A program made the translations under genes and the position numbers. The notes beneath the pieces were generated by a model. The model worked only from the letters and a program-made list of their open reading frames with translations. It had not been told where the DNA came from and made no database searches. From assembly GCA_905250115.1 (NCBI GenBank), contig CAJNOI010000280.1, forward strand, positions 27,111 to 91,110: a stretch of DNA of 64,000 nucleotides, given 5' to 3'. Numbering within the stretch: the stretch's first letter is position 1; every line of letters begins with the position of its first letter. Below, in pieces: positions 35,398-46,400 of this stretch. The DNA comes from Adineta steineri (taxonomy: Eukaryota; Rotifera; Eurotatoria; Adinetida; Adinetidae).

Positions 35398-38111
35398 CCC
35401 TCGAACGGTATCCCTATTTTATCACACGAATGGTTTTTGTGGGTCCAGAGAGACCCACATAAAAATAAGTTAGATAAACTTGGTTTTTCATCATTTCTGC
35501 AATAGATGTGGTTTATTACACCTTATACCGTACTTTTTATCAAAGTGTGAATATATTAGTATGTCTATAATGTATAAAACGACGAGTTTTTTTCATGAAA
35601 GTTTTTGAAAAAAGGTTATGATAACATTCTAATTTTAAAATGTTACTGAATGAATATCTTTGTATATATATACATATAATTTATGTACGATCTCGTGTAT
35701 AAAAAGTTAAAACGCTTTCTTTTATTCTTAATAATCGATAAAAAAAACATCAACATCAATATCATGCTAAAAAAATTAAGTTCTTCTTGTATAGTGATGT
35801 TAATCAAGTTTCATGTTGTTGAATTATTTTTCTGCACATGAATGACAAATAACACTGGTGAAACTGGATGAATGAGATCTGCAGACATTATATTTACATA
35901 TGTCACAAACTTGTTGTACTTTACGGCCAGGATGCGATGGACACATATAACACCGTCGTTTTCGTTTAACAGAATTTTCCATATGTACTTGATTTATCAA
36001 TAATTTCGGCTTTAACACAAAACCAAGAGATTGTAATGCAAGTTTTACTTCTAATGCATGACCAGATTGTTCACTACGACGTGTATTATGAGGATTTGTT
36101 AATGATCTTCCGAGCTCTTCTAAGAAAAGACGTCGAACATGTTTTCGTTGATTATGCCAATTTGGATATTTACATAACCATAAAGTCATTGCATTGATTG
36201 CTGCAATATCGATTAAATTAAAAAACACAATCATAGGCCATCTTTTACTTATTCTACGAACTGTGTAACCGTTGATACATTGATCCATCACATCCACCCC
36301 AAATTTTGTTTGATTATAATCATGTATCATAACAGGAAGTTTAATTTCATCGTCGAACACCTCAGAAATATTATGCATAGTTGATAATAAAATAATTGGT
36401 GGTTTTTTCTGTTTTGCTTGATAAGACAATAGTGTATGTACACCAGAAAAATAAAACCAAGAAGAGTAAAGATTATTTCGAATAATTTTTAATTCACCGG
36501 GAACAAATGAACGTTTGTGATTGACAACACCTAATGAAGTCATTTTTCTTTCAAGTAAACCATCAGCTAATTCAAAACTAGTAAAATATCGATCGTAAGT
36601 TACGCTACGGCCTTGCTTCACTTGATCAGATAATTTATCAATTAAACGTAAAACAACATCTGTAGAAAGGTTTCGTTGGATCACGTTATTTATTTTACCA
36701 GCGTATAATTCTAATGCTAAAGTGTATCTAACATCAACATCACATAGAAGCCAAAACTTAATTCCGTATTTACTGGGCTTGCCAGGCATATATTGTACAA
36801 AAGAACAACGACCACGGAATGGTACCAGTTGTTCATCAACTGTTACATTATCACCTGGAATAAAATGCCGAGGTAATTGTTTTGCAAAAGATTCAAGAAT
36901 ATATCGAACTGGAGCCAGTCGATCAGATTTATTACGTTGTAGACGATCATCAAATCGTATAAATCGTAAAAGATTTTGAAACCGTTTTAATGCCATTGTA
37001 GCACGATATAAAGGACAATTTTTGCTTATATCCCATAATTCATCAATAGATCGATGATTCATATGTGCAGCACCAGCTTGAATTAATAAACCGAGAAAAG
37101 CTTCTAGTTCAATACGATCGAGTTCTTTCCATAGAATTAATTTTGATTTATAAATACCAGCATTTCTTTTTTGATTTAGTTGATTATAATATCTTCGTGC
37201 ATAATTATTTGTGTGTAATATAATTGCATCTAATATTTCATCAATCAAGAAGAGCTTGAAAGCATCAACTATTGTGTTAACGGAAGTAACAGCACCTGCT
37301 TTCTTCTTGAGTATGTTAGTGGCACGAAGACGACCATGATTTGAGTTACATTCTTTTGTCCATCGAACACCATTTTTTTCTAATGTATCTGGTTGAATAT
37401 TGATATTGGTATCATTGTCGGCAGCATACGAATCAGATGAGTCATCATCTTTGGAAATATATTCATCAGTGGATGTGTCATTGGATTCTGTTTCAGATCC
37501 ACAATAATCTGAATCTGAACCAGAACTCGATTTATCATCCTCAGAAACAGTGTTATCAAGATCATCATTATCATTTCTAAGATAGATCTCTCGGATCCTT
37601 TTTAGATTCGTTTTACTAGTCATTTTTTATCTGAAAAACTAAGAAACTATTGAATTCTGTATATAAACAATCACCAAAGTTCTCAGGCTAATTATTTTCA
37701 GTGTGAAAATTTAGAATACGATTGTTGTGATGGTCACAAATGATGAAGAGCGAGATATTTTGAAAAAGTATAACAAAATCGTCAGAAAAATATTTAAGAA
37801 TGTAAATGATCTACTATTGGTAGTGTTGTACTAACGAATCTGGATTCGATAAACTATAAAAAAATAGATGGCAGGCGGAATATGTACTAAAATCGCTTAC
37901 ATAACACCAAAGGTGTCGGGGGGTCTGTGTAGACCCACACTTCAGTTTTCTAAGCGTAAGGCTTTAGCGTGAAGTTTAATATGGTGTATGTCCGTCGTCA
38001 TATGACTAACGATTAGCAGAGAGATGGCCCCAAAAACGATGCGTCTTCGTGTAAAAAAATCAAAAAAATAGTGTTATGGGTCTTGTCGGACCCCCAAAAA
38101 CCGTTCGAGGG
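35398..38111. mobile_element. Complete piggyBac transposon
   Basis: The 2714-bp element is flanked by TTAA on both sides (35394-35397 and 38112-38115). The inverted ends begin CCCTCGAACGGT. Subterminal short palindromes of the GGGTC...GACCC type occur near both ends. It carries a single intact transposase gene on the minus strand. Confidence 0.95.
35824..37623 (-). CDS. PiggyBac transposase (DDE_Tnp_1_7), apparently intact
   Basis: A single-exon 599-aa frame. The acidic, Ser/Asp-rich N-terminus (residues 18-75) is usual in this family. The catalytic triad is D263 (TVDEQLVPFRGR), D344 (TYDRYFTS) and D444 (GVDVMDQ, with a further D447), close to the spacing of the moth piggyBac enzyme. The C-terminus (about 553-598) is a cysteine-rich zinc-binding domain (CYMC...CDICKYNVC...CHSC) that recognises transposon ends. 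It cuts and pastes DNA at TTAA sites without leaving a footprint. No stop or frameshift interrupts it and both element ends are present, so the copy may still be active or inserted recently. Confidence 0.95.
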   Translation of the reverse strand: MTSKTNLKRIREIYLRNDNDDLDNTVSEDDKSSSGSDSDYCGSETESNDTSTDEYISKDDDSSDSYAADNDTNINIQPDTLEKNGVRWTKECNSNHGRLRATNILKKKAGAVTSVNTIVDAFKLFLIDEILDAIILHTNNYARRYYNQLNQKRNAGIYKSKLILWKELDRIELEAFLGLLIQAGAAHMNHRSIDELWDISKNCPLYRATMALKRFQNLLRFIRFDDRLQRNKSDRLAPVRYILESFAKQLPRHFIPGDNVTVDEQLVPFRGRCSFVQYMPGKPSKYGIKFWLLCDVDVRYTLALELYAGKINNVIQRNLSTDVVLRLIDKLSDQVKQGRSVTYDRYFTSFELADGLLERKMTSLGVVNHKRSFVPGELKIIRNNLYSSWFYFSGVHTLLSYQAKQKKPPIILLSTMHNISEVFDDEIKLPVMIHDYNQTKFGVDVMDQCINGYTVRRISKRWPMIVFFNLIDIAAINAMTLWLCKYPNWHNQRKHVRRLFLEELGRSLTNPHNTRRSEQSGHALEVKLALQSLGFVLKPKLLINQVHMENSVKRKRRCYMCPSHPGRKVQQVCDICKYNVCRSHSSSFTSVICHSCAEK

Positions 38112-38171
38112 TTAATTCAAGAATTTAATAATGAAAGAATAATAACGAAGTTACAATGTTTGTATAAATAT

Positions 38172-40632
38172 TCATGAATGAAAAATAACGGATCCTGGAC
38201 CGGATGCACTAATCGAGAATTTTTTCATCATATACGGATCAAATGTTGTCGCAATTAAAATATATGTAGCTTCTGGTTGAAAAAAATGTGTGAGCTTAAA
38301 TTGTTTATTACCACCACTATCATCATCTTGTAAAAGTAAATTTCGAGATGGATTAGATCGATCAAAACTGTTATTATAGAGATACCCATATGTATCAATG
38401 ATGCTTTTACTTGCAATACTATATTTTCCTGCCATTAAAACGCTCACTTTCACTCCTTCGTAATAGTACCTCGGAACTGAACAACCTGTTCGACAATATC
38501 TTTGACTGTTTATATTCCATGATGATGAATACGTTGATTCCACACTCCATGCAGTAGCTATAACGGAATGAAAAACAAAATCAATTAGAACAATATGAGT
38601 ATTTTATAGAAAATGTGTTCCGAATTCAGTTAACTTTCATATTTCTATTTTATAAAGATTGCACTGGCAACCGTTATTAATACTCACTCGTTTCGAATGT
38701 TGTCGTTGTTGTTGTTGTTGTCGATGATCGATGACTTGTTGAATGAGTAAAACTAATAGTTGATGGACCAGATGCAATGATAATGACTCTACCTTTTCTG
38801 TTTGGAGAGTAGGTAGTCACAACCAAAATATAAGTATTCCAAGCTCGAAGAAATTTGATGAGCTTAAACTGTCCATGCCCACCGGCATCGTCATTTTGTG
38901 AGAGTATATTTTCAGATGGATTAGATGGATCAAAATCATTGATATAAATATAACCGTATGTATCCAAATTGCTATCACTTATGAAACGATAAATTCCAGT
39001 CTTATTCACGTGTACTTCAATGGATTCATAGTAGTAATATCCATCTAGTGAACAGCTATATGTTGTACGACAGTAAGTTTGGCTATCGGAAGGTAATGTT
39101 GCTGAGTATCTTGATATCACGATCGATGAAGTACCTTTGAAGTAAAAAAAAAATTGAATAGACTTTATAAATATATTTCAGAAAGTTTGCTCATTTATAC
39201 TACAGATAAAACGATTCTCAAGTGTCCTTATCTGCATGGACCATGCTGTGTTGCTTAAATTTGAAAAAAGTTAAAGATAAGATGAAGATTTTTTTTATTT
39301 TGTCACGAACAACTAAAATTGATCTGATGATCACTATTAACTAAACTATTTTATACCATAAACATTCTTGAACAAGTTGAGTTCTTACTTGTTTGGGTTG
39401 TCATTATCGATGAGGTTGTAAGAGTAGTTGTTCTCTCAGTAAAAATAACAAAACTCGGGCCTGATACTGTAATTAAGATTGATCCTGTTACATTGTTTAA
39501 GAAGGTAGTAGTAACTAGAATATAGTTAATTTCAGGCCAAAGAAAATATGTAAGTTTAAATTGTCCGATACCACCATTATCGTCATCTTCTAAGAGTAAA
39601 TTCTTAGATGGATTAGATGGATCAAAACTACCATTATAGATGTAACCATATGTATTAATAATACTATTGCTTTCAATATTGTAATATCCAGACATGTTTA
39701 CATTAATATAAACGATTTCATAATAATACATATCGATGTTCTCATTAAAATCTTTGAGATCTTCGCCGTAATTGTCCTGGATAAATTCATTGTCATCTTC
39801 ATCGGCTTTGTCAAGCACTATGGAAATATCACGGCAGTATGTTGGACTATCAGGAGTTAATACTAATGAATACGTCGTTATGAAGACTTGCGGATTGACT
39901 AGTACATGAAATAAACAATTAATTGTAATTAAAAATTTAAATAAAAAAGTATTAATCTTTGATTATTTATATTTAAGGTTAATGAGAAATACTCTGTTTA
40001 TTTTTTTATGTTTATTACATATATATCTTTTCTAACCAGTTATTACACTGAATGGATTTCGTGCTTTATACTGAAAAATGTTTCGAACATATGTCATTGA
40101 TAAACTTCTATTAGTTTTTCTTCTATTAAAACGCTGATATACCTGTATTAAGATAATATGGACTTGTAATTAGTATATCATGTTTATACACAGCGGTAGA
40201 TGATGCATCTGTTGAATGGCCAAAAGAAGAATTATGTTTAATCGTCACAAAAATCATTCCAAATATTGAAACAAGAGTTATCATTCGAACCAAAATTTTT
40301 AAGTTCCAACATCGATATCGATGCTCATGACTAGGAATCTCAGATTGTTCATCTTGAATTGCTGTTGATTCTTTGAGTTTCTGGTATCGAGCTGTCACCG
40401 CTTCCCGTTGACGAGTTCTAGTTTTCACACGATTTTCCATTTTAAATAACTTATTGGCATGTAAATGTTTTGACATGAATGAATTTTTAGTGTTGTTTAT
40501 GTTTAGTAGTTCGATATTTTCACTCTGAGGATGATGCCCATCTGCCATTATCATCGAACCATTCGGGAATGGTTCTGTAGTCGAAAAGATTACATTCTCA
40601 TCACTATCAGTTGACTGACTTTCTTCCATCAT
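38172..40632 (-). CDS. Type II membrane protein with three PPC-like extracellular modules
   Basis: Four exons on the minus strand: 40143-40632, 39389-39898, 38688-39134 and 38172-38557. All junctions are phase 1, total about 610 aa. Exon 1 gives a cytoplasmic N-terminus of about 115 aa (acidic, then basic TRTRQREAV) and one transmembrane helix (LVRMITLVSIFGMIFVTI). Exons 2-4 each encode one module of about 110-150 aa with the pattern YCR...YYYE.V.V...G.Y.I.S.S..DTYGYIY..SFDPSNPS.NLL..DDD.GG..QFKL...L.....YILV.TT......G...I..SGP. This resembles the bacterial pre-peptidase C-terminal (PPC) beta-sandwich. Thr-rich linkers join the modules. The same module occurs in the receptor gene at 50.1-53.2 kb. 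Function unknown; cell-surface binding is a guess. Confidence 0.75.
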
Positions 40633-41907
40633 GGCTTGTATTAATCTAAATTGTATATAATATAATCAAAATATTGTAAAAGAAAAACAAATAACTTATT
40701 ATAATTTTTTAAACATACTTGAGTCGTTATTTGAAAAATGTAACTTGAATTGATTTAAATAGTTTTATTATTTGTAAAGAATAATAAAAAGAAATCGACG
40801 ATAAGAGATGAAATTTGTTTTTCTTTTTTGGAAATTTCCAACGTACAGAATAAATTCACAACTATGACGCACAAATTATTGTTGAAAAACCAGAATGAAA
40901 AAAAGATCTAAAATGAAATGAAACACACATGTTTTATGTAGAAAGCAATATGATATTTTTTTGTTTGAATTCGTCAACTTCCTTTGTTACATTTATTGGG
41001 CAAACTCTAACTATGCCATGAAGTTTTTCACTACAGTCAATGATACGTGTAGCAAGCCATTGAAACTATACTGCACTCTTGTTTTTAGTTAAGGAATCTG
41101 CATGAATATGATCCGTAAAATGCTAGAAAATAATTTGTAGATTCGATGAACGGCTTTTATTCTATGCAACTTTCAAAATATTACTGCTTCGGTTTTATAT
41201 ACAAACGAAACGTCATCATGACAAAGGAAAAAAATAATAAATGAAATTTCCCTTTTTAATTATTCATAGTTGATAATGGCGTCATTTCTTGTTATCTTCT
41301 AAGAGTAATACATTATTTTATTATCTCAATTCGCATCTTTTATATCAGTAAAGAGAAGCAACCTAAAAGCTTTCTCTTGACTCTTTTCACCTTTTAACGA
41401 ATTCTTTATAAGAGTCATATCTATGAGTCATTTTCAAAGTAACGATAACTACTAGGAAAGAAAGAGAGTTATGAAAATTGTTTTAATATATTTCGCAATA
41501 ACATTTATATATTAATAAATTTAATAAATAAAAAGAAAATAAAGATCTTTAAAGAAAGCAATGCTCAATACTGAATTCATCATCGAGTTCAATAGGTGGA
41601 GGTCATTATGCTCAACAAATACAGATTAACTCACGACTAAATTCCAACAGTGTCATCCTATTTCGTTAATAAAAAAATTTCCACTTGACCGACAGATTTT
41701 TCTCATATAGTTCACAACTTTATATTCCTTTAGTAGATCACAGTATAATAATTAAACATGTGTTCAATTAGTTAAAACACACTTAATCAATCACACAATA
41801 AATATCCACTCTTTCTAGCAGATAATAATGTATTGTACCGATGACTTATTAAGAGGATGTGTGATGGATGGATTATGATGCAATTGAATAAATATATATA
41901 TCAGAAA

Positions 41908-42144
41908 ATGTATTTGATAAGATTACTTTCAATAGATTTCTTCATCATCTACTCTATCATATGCATAATTATTATATTACGATCTATCGAAGGAAAAGAT
42001 AAATTTATCAGCCTAGGTTGCTCATTTCGGCATCGAGATCCTGATGAAATTCACCAGAAACGACATGAATTTAGCAGTGGTTCATCTAGGATTTTTAATG
42101 GTAGAGGACCATTTTTGCTAGGAAAAATAGTAAAGTATTTTTGA
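41908..42144 (+). CDS. Small putative secreted peptide precursor
   Basis: A 78-aa frame from ATG 41908 (an upstream in-frame ATG at 41857 would add 17 aa). Hydrophobic N-terminus (IDFFIIYSIICIIIIL), like a signal peptide or anchor. The rest is hydrophilic and holds a dibasic KR followed by two Gly-basic sites: HEFSSGSSRIFN then GR, and GPFLL then GK. This is the pattern of amidated neuropeptide precursors. There is no homologue I recognise and no repeated peptide, so it may be a chance ORF. Confidence 0.35.
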   Translation: MYLIRLLSIDFFIIYSIICIIIILRSIEGKDKFISLGCSFRHRDPDEIHQKRHEFSSGSSRIFNGRGPFLLGKIVKYF

Positions 42145-42212
42145 AAGAGGGTGCGATCGCAGCCAGAGTATTCTATCCCCATACGTCTGTTATTGGCATC
42201 CAGTAAGCGTAC

Positions 42213-42380
42213 GAGGCATAATGAAACTTCTGTGTTTGGATTTTTCTTATGTGAGTGAGATAAGTATCACAAGACTCCTATGCTTGGTTTTTCTTATATG
42301 AGTCAGACAGGCAAACATCAGAGAACTCGCGCGCTTGGATTTTTCTTATATGAGTTAGACAAACATCGTAAAACTTCTGA
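42213..42380. repeat. 50-bp tandem repeat, about three copies
   Basis: Units starting near 42231, 42281 and 42331 share GCTTGGATTTTTCTTATATG, then AGT.AGA.A. The period is 50 bp, with about 20% divergence by eye. It lies directly before hairpin 13. Confidence 0.75.
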
Positions 42381-42434
42381 AGGTGGGTGTGGGTGCTGAT
42401 TTGTTCTCTATTTACACAGACCCACACCCTTCTC
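42379..42434. repeat. Telomere-like hairpin 13
   Basis: The arms GAAGGTGGGTGTGGGT and ACCCACACCCTTC flank a loop of about 27 bases. One of the best-preserved members. Confidence 0.75.
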
Positions 42435-42597
42435 CTGATGTCGTAATTTTAATGTATTCTGACTCTTGCGATAAAAAAAATAAATAAAGTCTTGACATAG
42501 TAATAAATTCTTCGAAAAATCAAACTTTGCTGATTTTCAATTATTTTATAAGATAAATATTTTATTCAAATTAGTTCACAGAGTTTTGTATATAATT

Positions 42598-42668
42598 AAG
42601 GGTGTGCGAATGTGCGCATGACCAAAGATGCGGAAAGTGTAGTCATCTTTCATCCACATTCTCACTTA
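42598..42668. repeat. Telomere-like hairpin 14
   Basis: AAGGGTGTGCGAATGTGCGC on the left and CATCCACATTCTCACTT on the right. Imperfect arms with a loop of about 34 bases. Confidence 0.5.
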
Positions 42669-43417
42669 TCAGTTTCAAGTAGAGATGTTATTTTTAGAGT
42701 TTTGCTTTTGCATATATTGAATTTCGAGTTGAATTCATGCATCATTTCTTAATGTTTCTGAGAAAAACACATCCTATCGTAATGAACAATACTGCTTTTT
42801 ATATATATCTCACACACAAATACTTATTGCGCCTAGAGAAATAAAGAACGTGATAAAAAGTGAATCCTGACAAAGCACATTATTTAACAGAGTCAAATAA
42901 AAAATATCAAACTAATCATGACTTATTCATTGACGTCAATGATTTATTGACGATGATAGTTGATATCTTATTTTCAATTAAAACACGTCCGGTGATTAAT
43001 GCAGATTTTCATCAGTTCTCTATTTCTCTTCATCACGTTCTTCTTCATTAAAATCTTTTGATTTTCTATAAAATCAAAAAGAGAAAAGGTTTATGTCGAA
43101 TTTAAATGCTATTCTGTGTTTTCGAATTTCGAAAAGAATGAAATTAAATGAAAAATATCAAATTAAATCATCAGTTTTGCTTATTAATTCACTCTAAAAT
43201 CAATTTTTATCTTACCTATGACGAAACATTCTCTAGAACACTATCTTTTCACTTTGTGCTATGTGAGAAGAAATTAATAAGAGAAAAAGAGAGAAAAGAG
43301 AAATATATAAGTAGAGAGACAATTTACAACAAGTTTCATTTTGTTTTTATCGAAGACAAAGAAGAAGAAGAAGATTATTTTATTAGTTAACTAATTTATC
43401 AAAAAACCTCTTGTTGA

Positions 43418-46400
43418 ATGATGTGGAATATCTACGTATTTATCATTATTCTTCTGTTCATTTTCAATAATGAAACAACAGGTAAATACTTTTATTTATC
43501 ACATACTGACGATCAGCTATTGCACAAAAATGATATTATTCGTTAGAGTTTTAGTTGAACAAAAGGAAGTCAAATAATAAATTATAGAATTTGACAGGAA
43601 TTTCTGCCATATATTCGAAAGGGATGGTATTGATCTCTTGCAATAGCTATGCGAGACTTTTTCTTAATTTGAAGAATGTGTGTACTTTAAGTTTAAAAGT
43701 ATAATTGGAATACTTATTGATAGTATTGTAGATATCTGAGTTTGCATCGATTCATAGTTTCAAAACGACTGAAAACTTGAGTATTACTGAAATCTTCTCC
43801 CGATATCGAATTTAGTCGTAGATCTTGAGACGAGAATCTGACACAAGAGAAAGGAAAGAAATCTATTTTATCATATCGCATTATAACATATGGAAAAAAA
43901 CGTTGAAATGACTTTTCCAGATGAAATCAAAATCAAATAAAGAAAAGATGAACAGGTTAGTGTAAATAAAAACAAAGTTCTGTGAAATTATTTTACTTGT
44001 TTGGTTTCAGATAAGATGTAGATCCATTTATTTCATACAAATCATCATCCCCTGTATAATCATAAAAAATGCTATGACTGATACAATAATTTTATTGTGT
44101 CTGATGTACTCAAATAGTTTCATGTATAAAAATAAAAGTGAGATGTATGAAGTTAGTTGATCATGCACTTGATATATTATTTACTCTTATGGAAAATGAA
44201 AAGGATTTAAAAGTTTTGAACTACACAAAAGAAAAGAATCTTTTTTTAGAACATATGAAATTATCTTCTAGAAATAAATTTAACTGATCAATGAAATGAT
44301 GAATATTCTTCATCGACACTTTGAAGGCAAGATTACATATGAGAAGATATTAACTGTTAAGCTGTAGAAATGATTACATCTACTAAAAAGAAAGAGCAAA
44401 AATTATATGATAATGTAGAACTACTTTGCAATTGCAAATTTATGATTGACACTACCATTTTTATCGCTAGACTATCTTAAAAGAATATTGTTGCTAAGTA
44501 AGACAACATTTGAATCAAAGATCAAATACATAGAAGCTTTTCTCATCTTTAAAAGGATTCAATGATTACTGGAATTATTTTCTCAAAATATTCAAGTCAA
44601 AATAATGAGAGGAAAAAGAGGAAAAGTTTGATTAAATTTAATTATTATTTGACAAAAAAGTTAATGGAAATTGGTTTTCTTCAATATGAGTTTCTTTCAT
44701 AATTTCCTCGAATGAGTATTTAATTAAAGATTCACAAGAGAATTTTTTCTTCTCTTTCACATATAGACTCAATTGAAATGATTCAACATCAATAAATTCA
44801 CAATGTTTTTCATATAAAAATGAGAATTGATTTTGAATTTCAACGGCGTTTTGTTTATATCTCAGTCAATTTCAATAAAGTCATTTTTGTTCTAAGCAAT
44901 TCTTTTTCCCCCCATCAAATTCACTTTTCAAGGATTGGGTATAATTATTTTTCTTTTACAACAAAAAAAATCAATAAATAAAGTAGATCTTTCTCAATGA
45001 ATGCAGTCCTTTCTTAATTCATATTTACAAATCATCCGAGAAAATACAACAATAGTCATAAAAATCGTTTCAAAAATAATCTCAATGATTTTTTCCAAGA
45101 AAAATCATAAATTAACAATTTCATTGCGTTTTACAGTTCTTTTCTAATATTTTTTTATATTTTTCTCGTTTTAGCTCTTTCATTCAATCAACCAAAGTTT
45201 TCTCCAGCAGCCACTTGGAATTCCAATGGAATTATCATTGCTAATCGATCGATTGTTGGTGAACGTCCCGCCATTTTTGTGAACACAGACAACACAATTT
45301 ATGTTGCTAATCGAGAAAATAATAAAATTATAATGTGGCAAGAAGAGAGTGCCAACCCAACAAAGACCATTCGCGGTAACTTTACACCCGATTCTCTCTT
45401 CGTGATATCAAATGGTGATATTTATATTGATGATGGTGTTGCAAATGGTCGAGTGCAGAAATGGATAGCAGAAACAAATATCTTTGTCACAGTAATGAAT
45501 GTTAACTCATCATGTGAAGGTTTGTTTGTCGATATCAATGATACTCTTTACTGTTCAATGTACGGTCATCATCAAGTCGTGAAAAGATCATTAATTAATT
45601 CTGTGATAGATTCAAATCATGTTGCTGCTGGAACAGGTATTCAAGGATCAGACCCGAATCAACTCAATCAACCTCATGGAATCTTTGTCGATGCGAATTT
45701 GGATTTATATGTGGCAGATTTTGCTAATGATCGAGTTCAGTTGTTCCAGTCGGGAAAATCAAATGGGATCACAGTGGCTGGAAGTACATCACTAAATCCA
45801 ACAATTAAACTTAGTTATCCAAGTGGAGTTGTATTAGATGCTGAGAAATATCTATTCATTGCAGATCAGTTTAATCACCGAATTGTTGGTTCAGGCTTGA
45901 ATGGTTTTCGATGTTTAGTTGGATGTTATGGAGTGGGTTCACAATCCAATCAATTATATAAGCCATTTAGTTTTAGTTTCGATCGTTCTGGAAACATATT
46001 TGTTCCTGATCAAGGAAATCATCGAATTCAAAAATTTTTATTAATGAAAGATTCTTTTGGTAAGTTGAAGAAAAGCTGAATGAAATGAAGAGATGTGAAT
46101 AGATAAGTAATAGAAGTTAATGAAGACTTTCTAATACAAAAAAAAATGAAAGATAACAAAAATGGTTGAAAAAGATTAATTAGATCAATATGTGTATGAA
46201 GAATGTCTATAGAGAGAAAAGAGGAATTTTTGCGGTTCATAAGAAATCGTATTTTTTCTTCACACTTTTCTTTGTTTTTCCATTCAGTACCGGTATGACG
46301 TGAAGTGACATTATTTTTAATTTCTTAATAAAATTTCCTAAGATAAATCGAGTTATATTTTCAATAGTATACACCTAAGATAACATAATGATATTTATGG

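Larger units (their letters stand above)
40633..43417. other. Mostly non-coding region
   Basis: Contains a possible small secreted peptide gene (41908-42144), a 50-bp tandem repeat (42213-42380) and two hairpins. An ORF at 43148-43390 is unconvincing. The stretch 40700-41850 shows nothing recognisable. Confidence 0.55.

Noticed and set aside
43148..43390. 80-codon ORF just before the signal-peptide exon
   Set aside because: Low-complexity Lys/Glu-rich composition, no domain, and it ends before the much better signal-peptide start at 43418.
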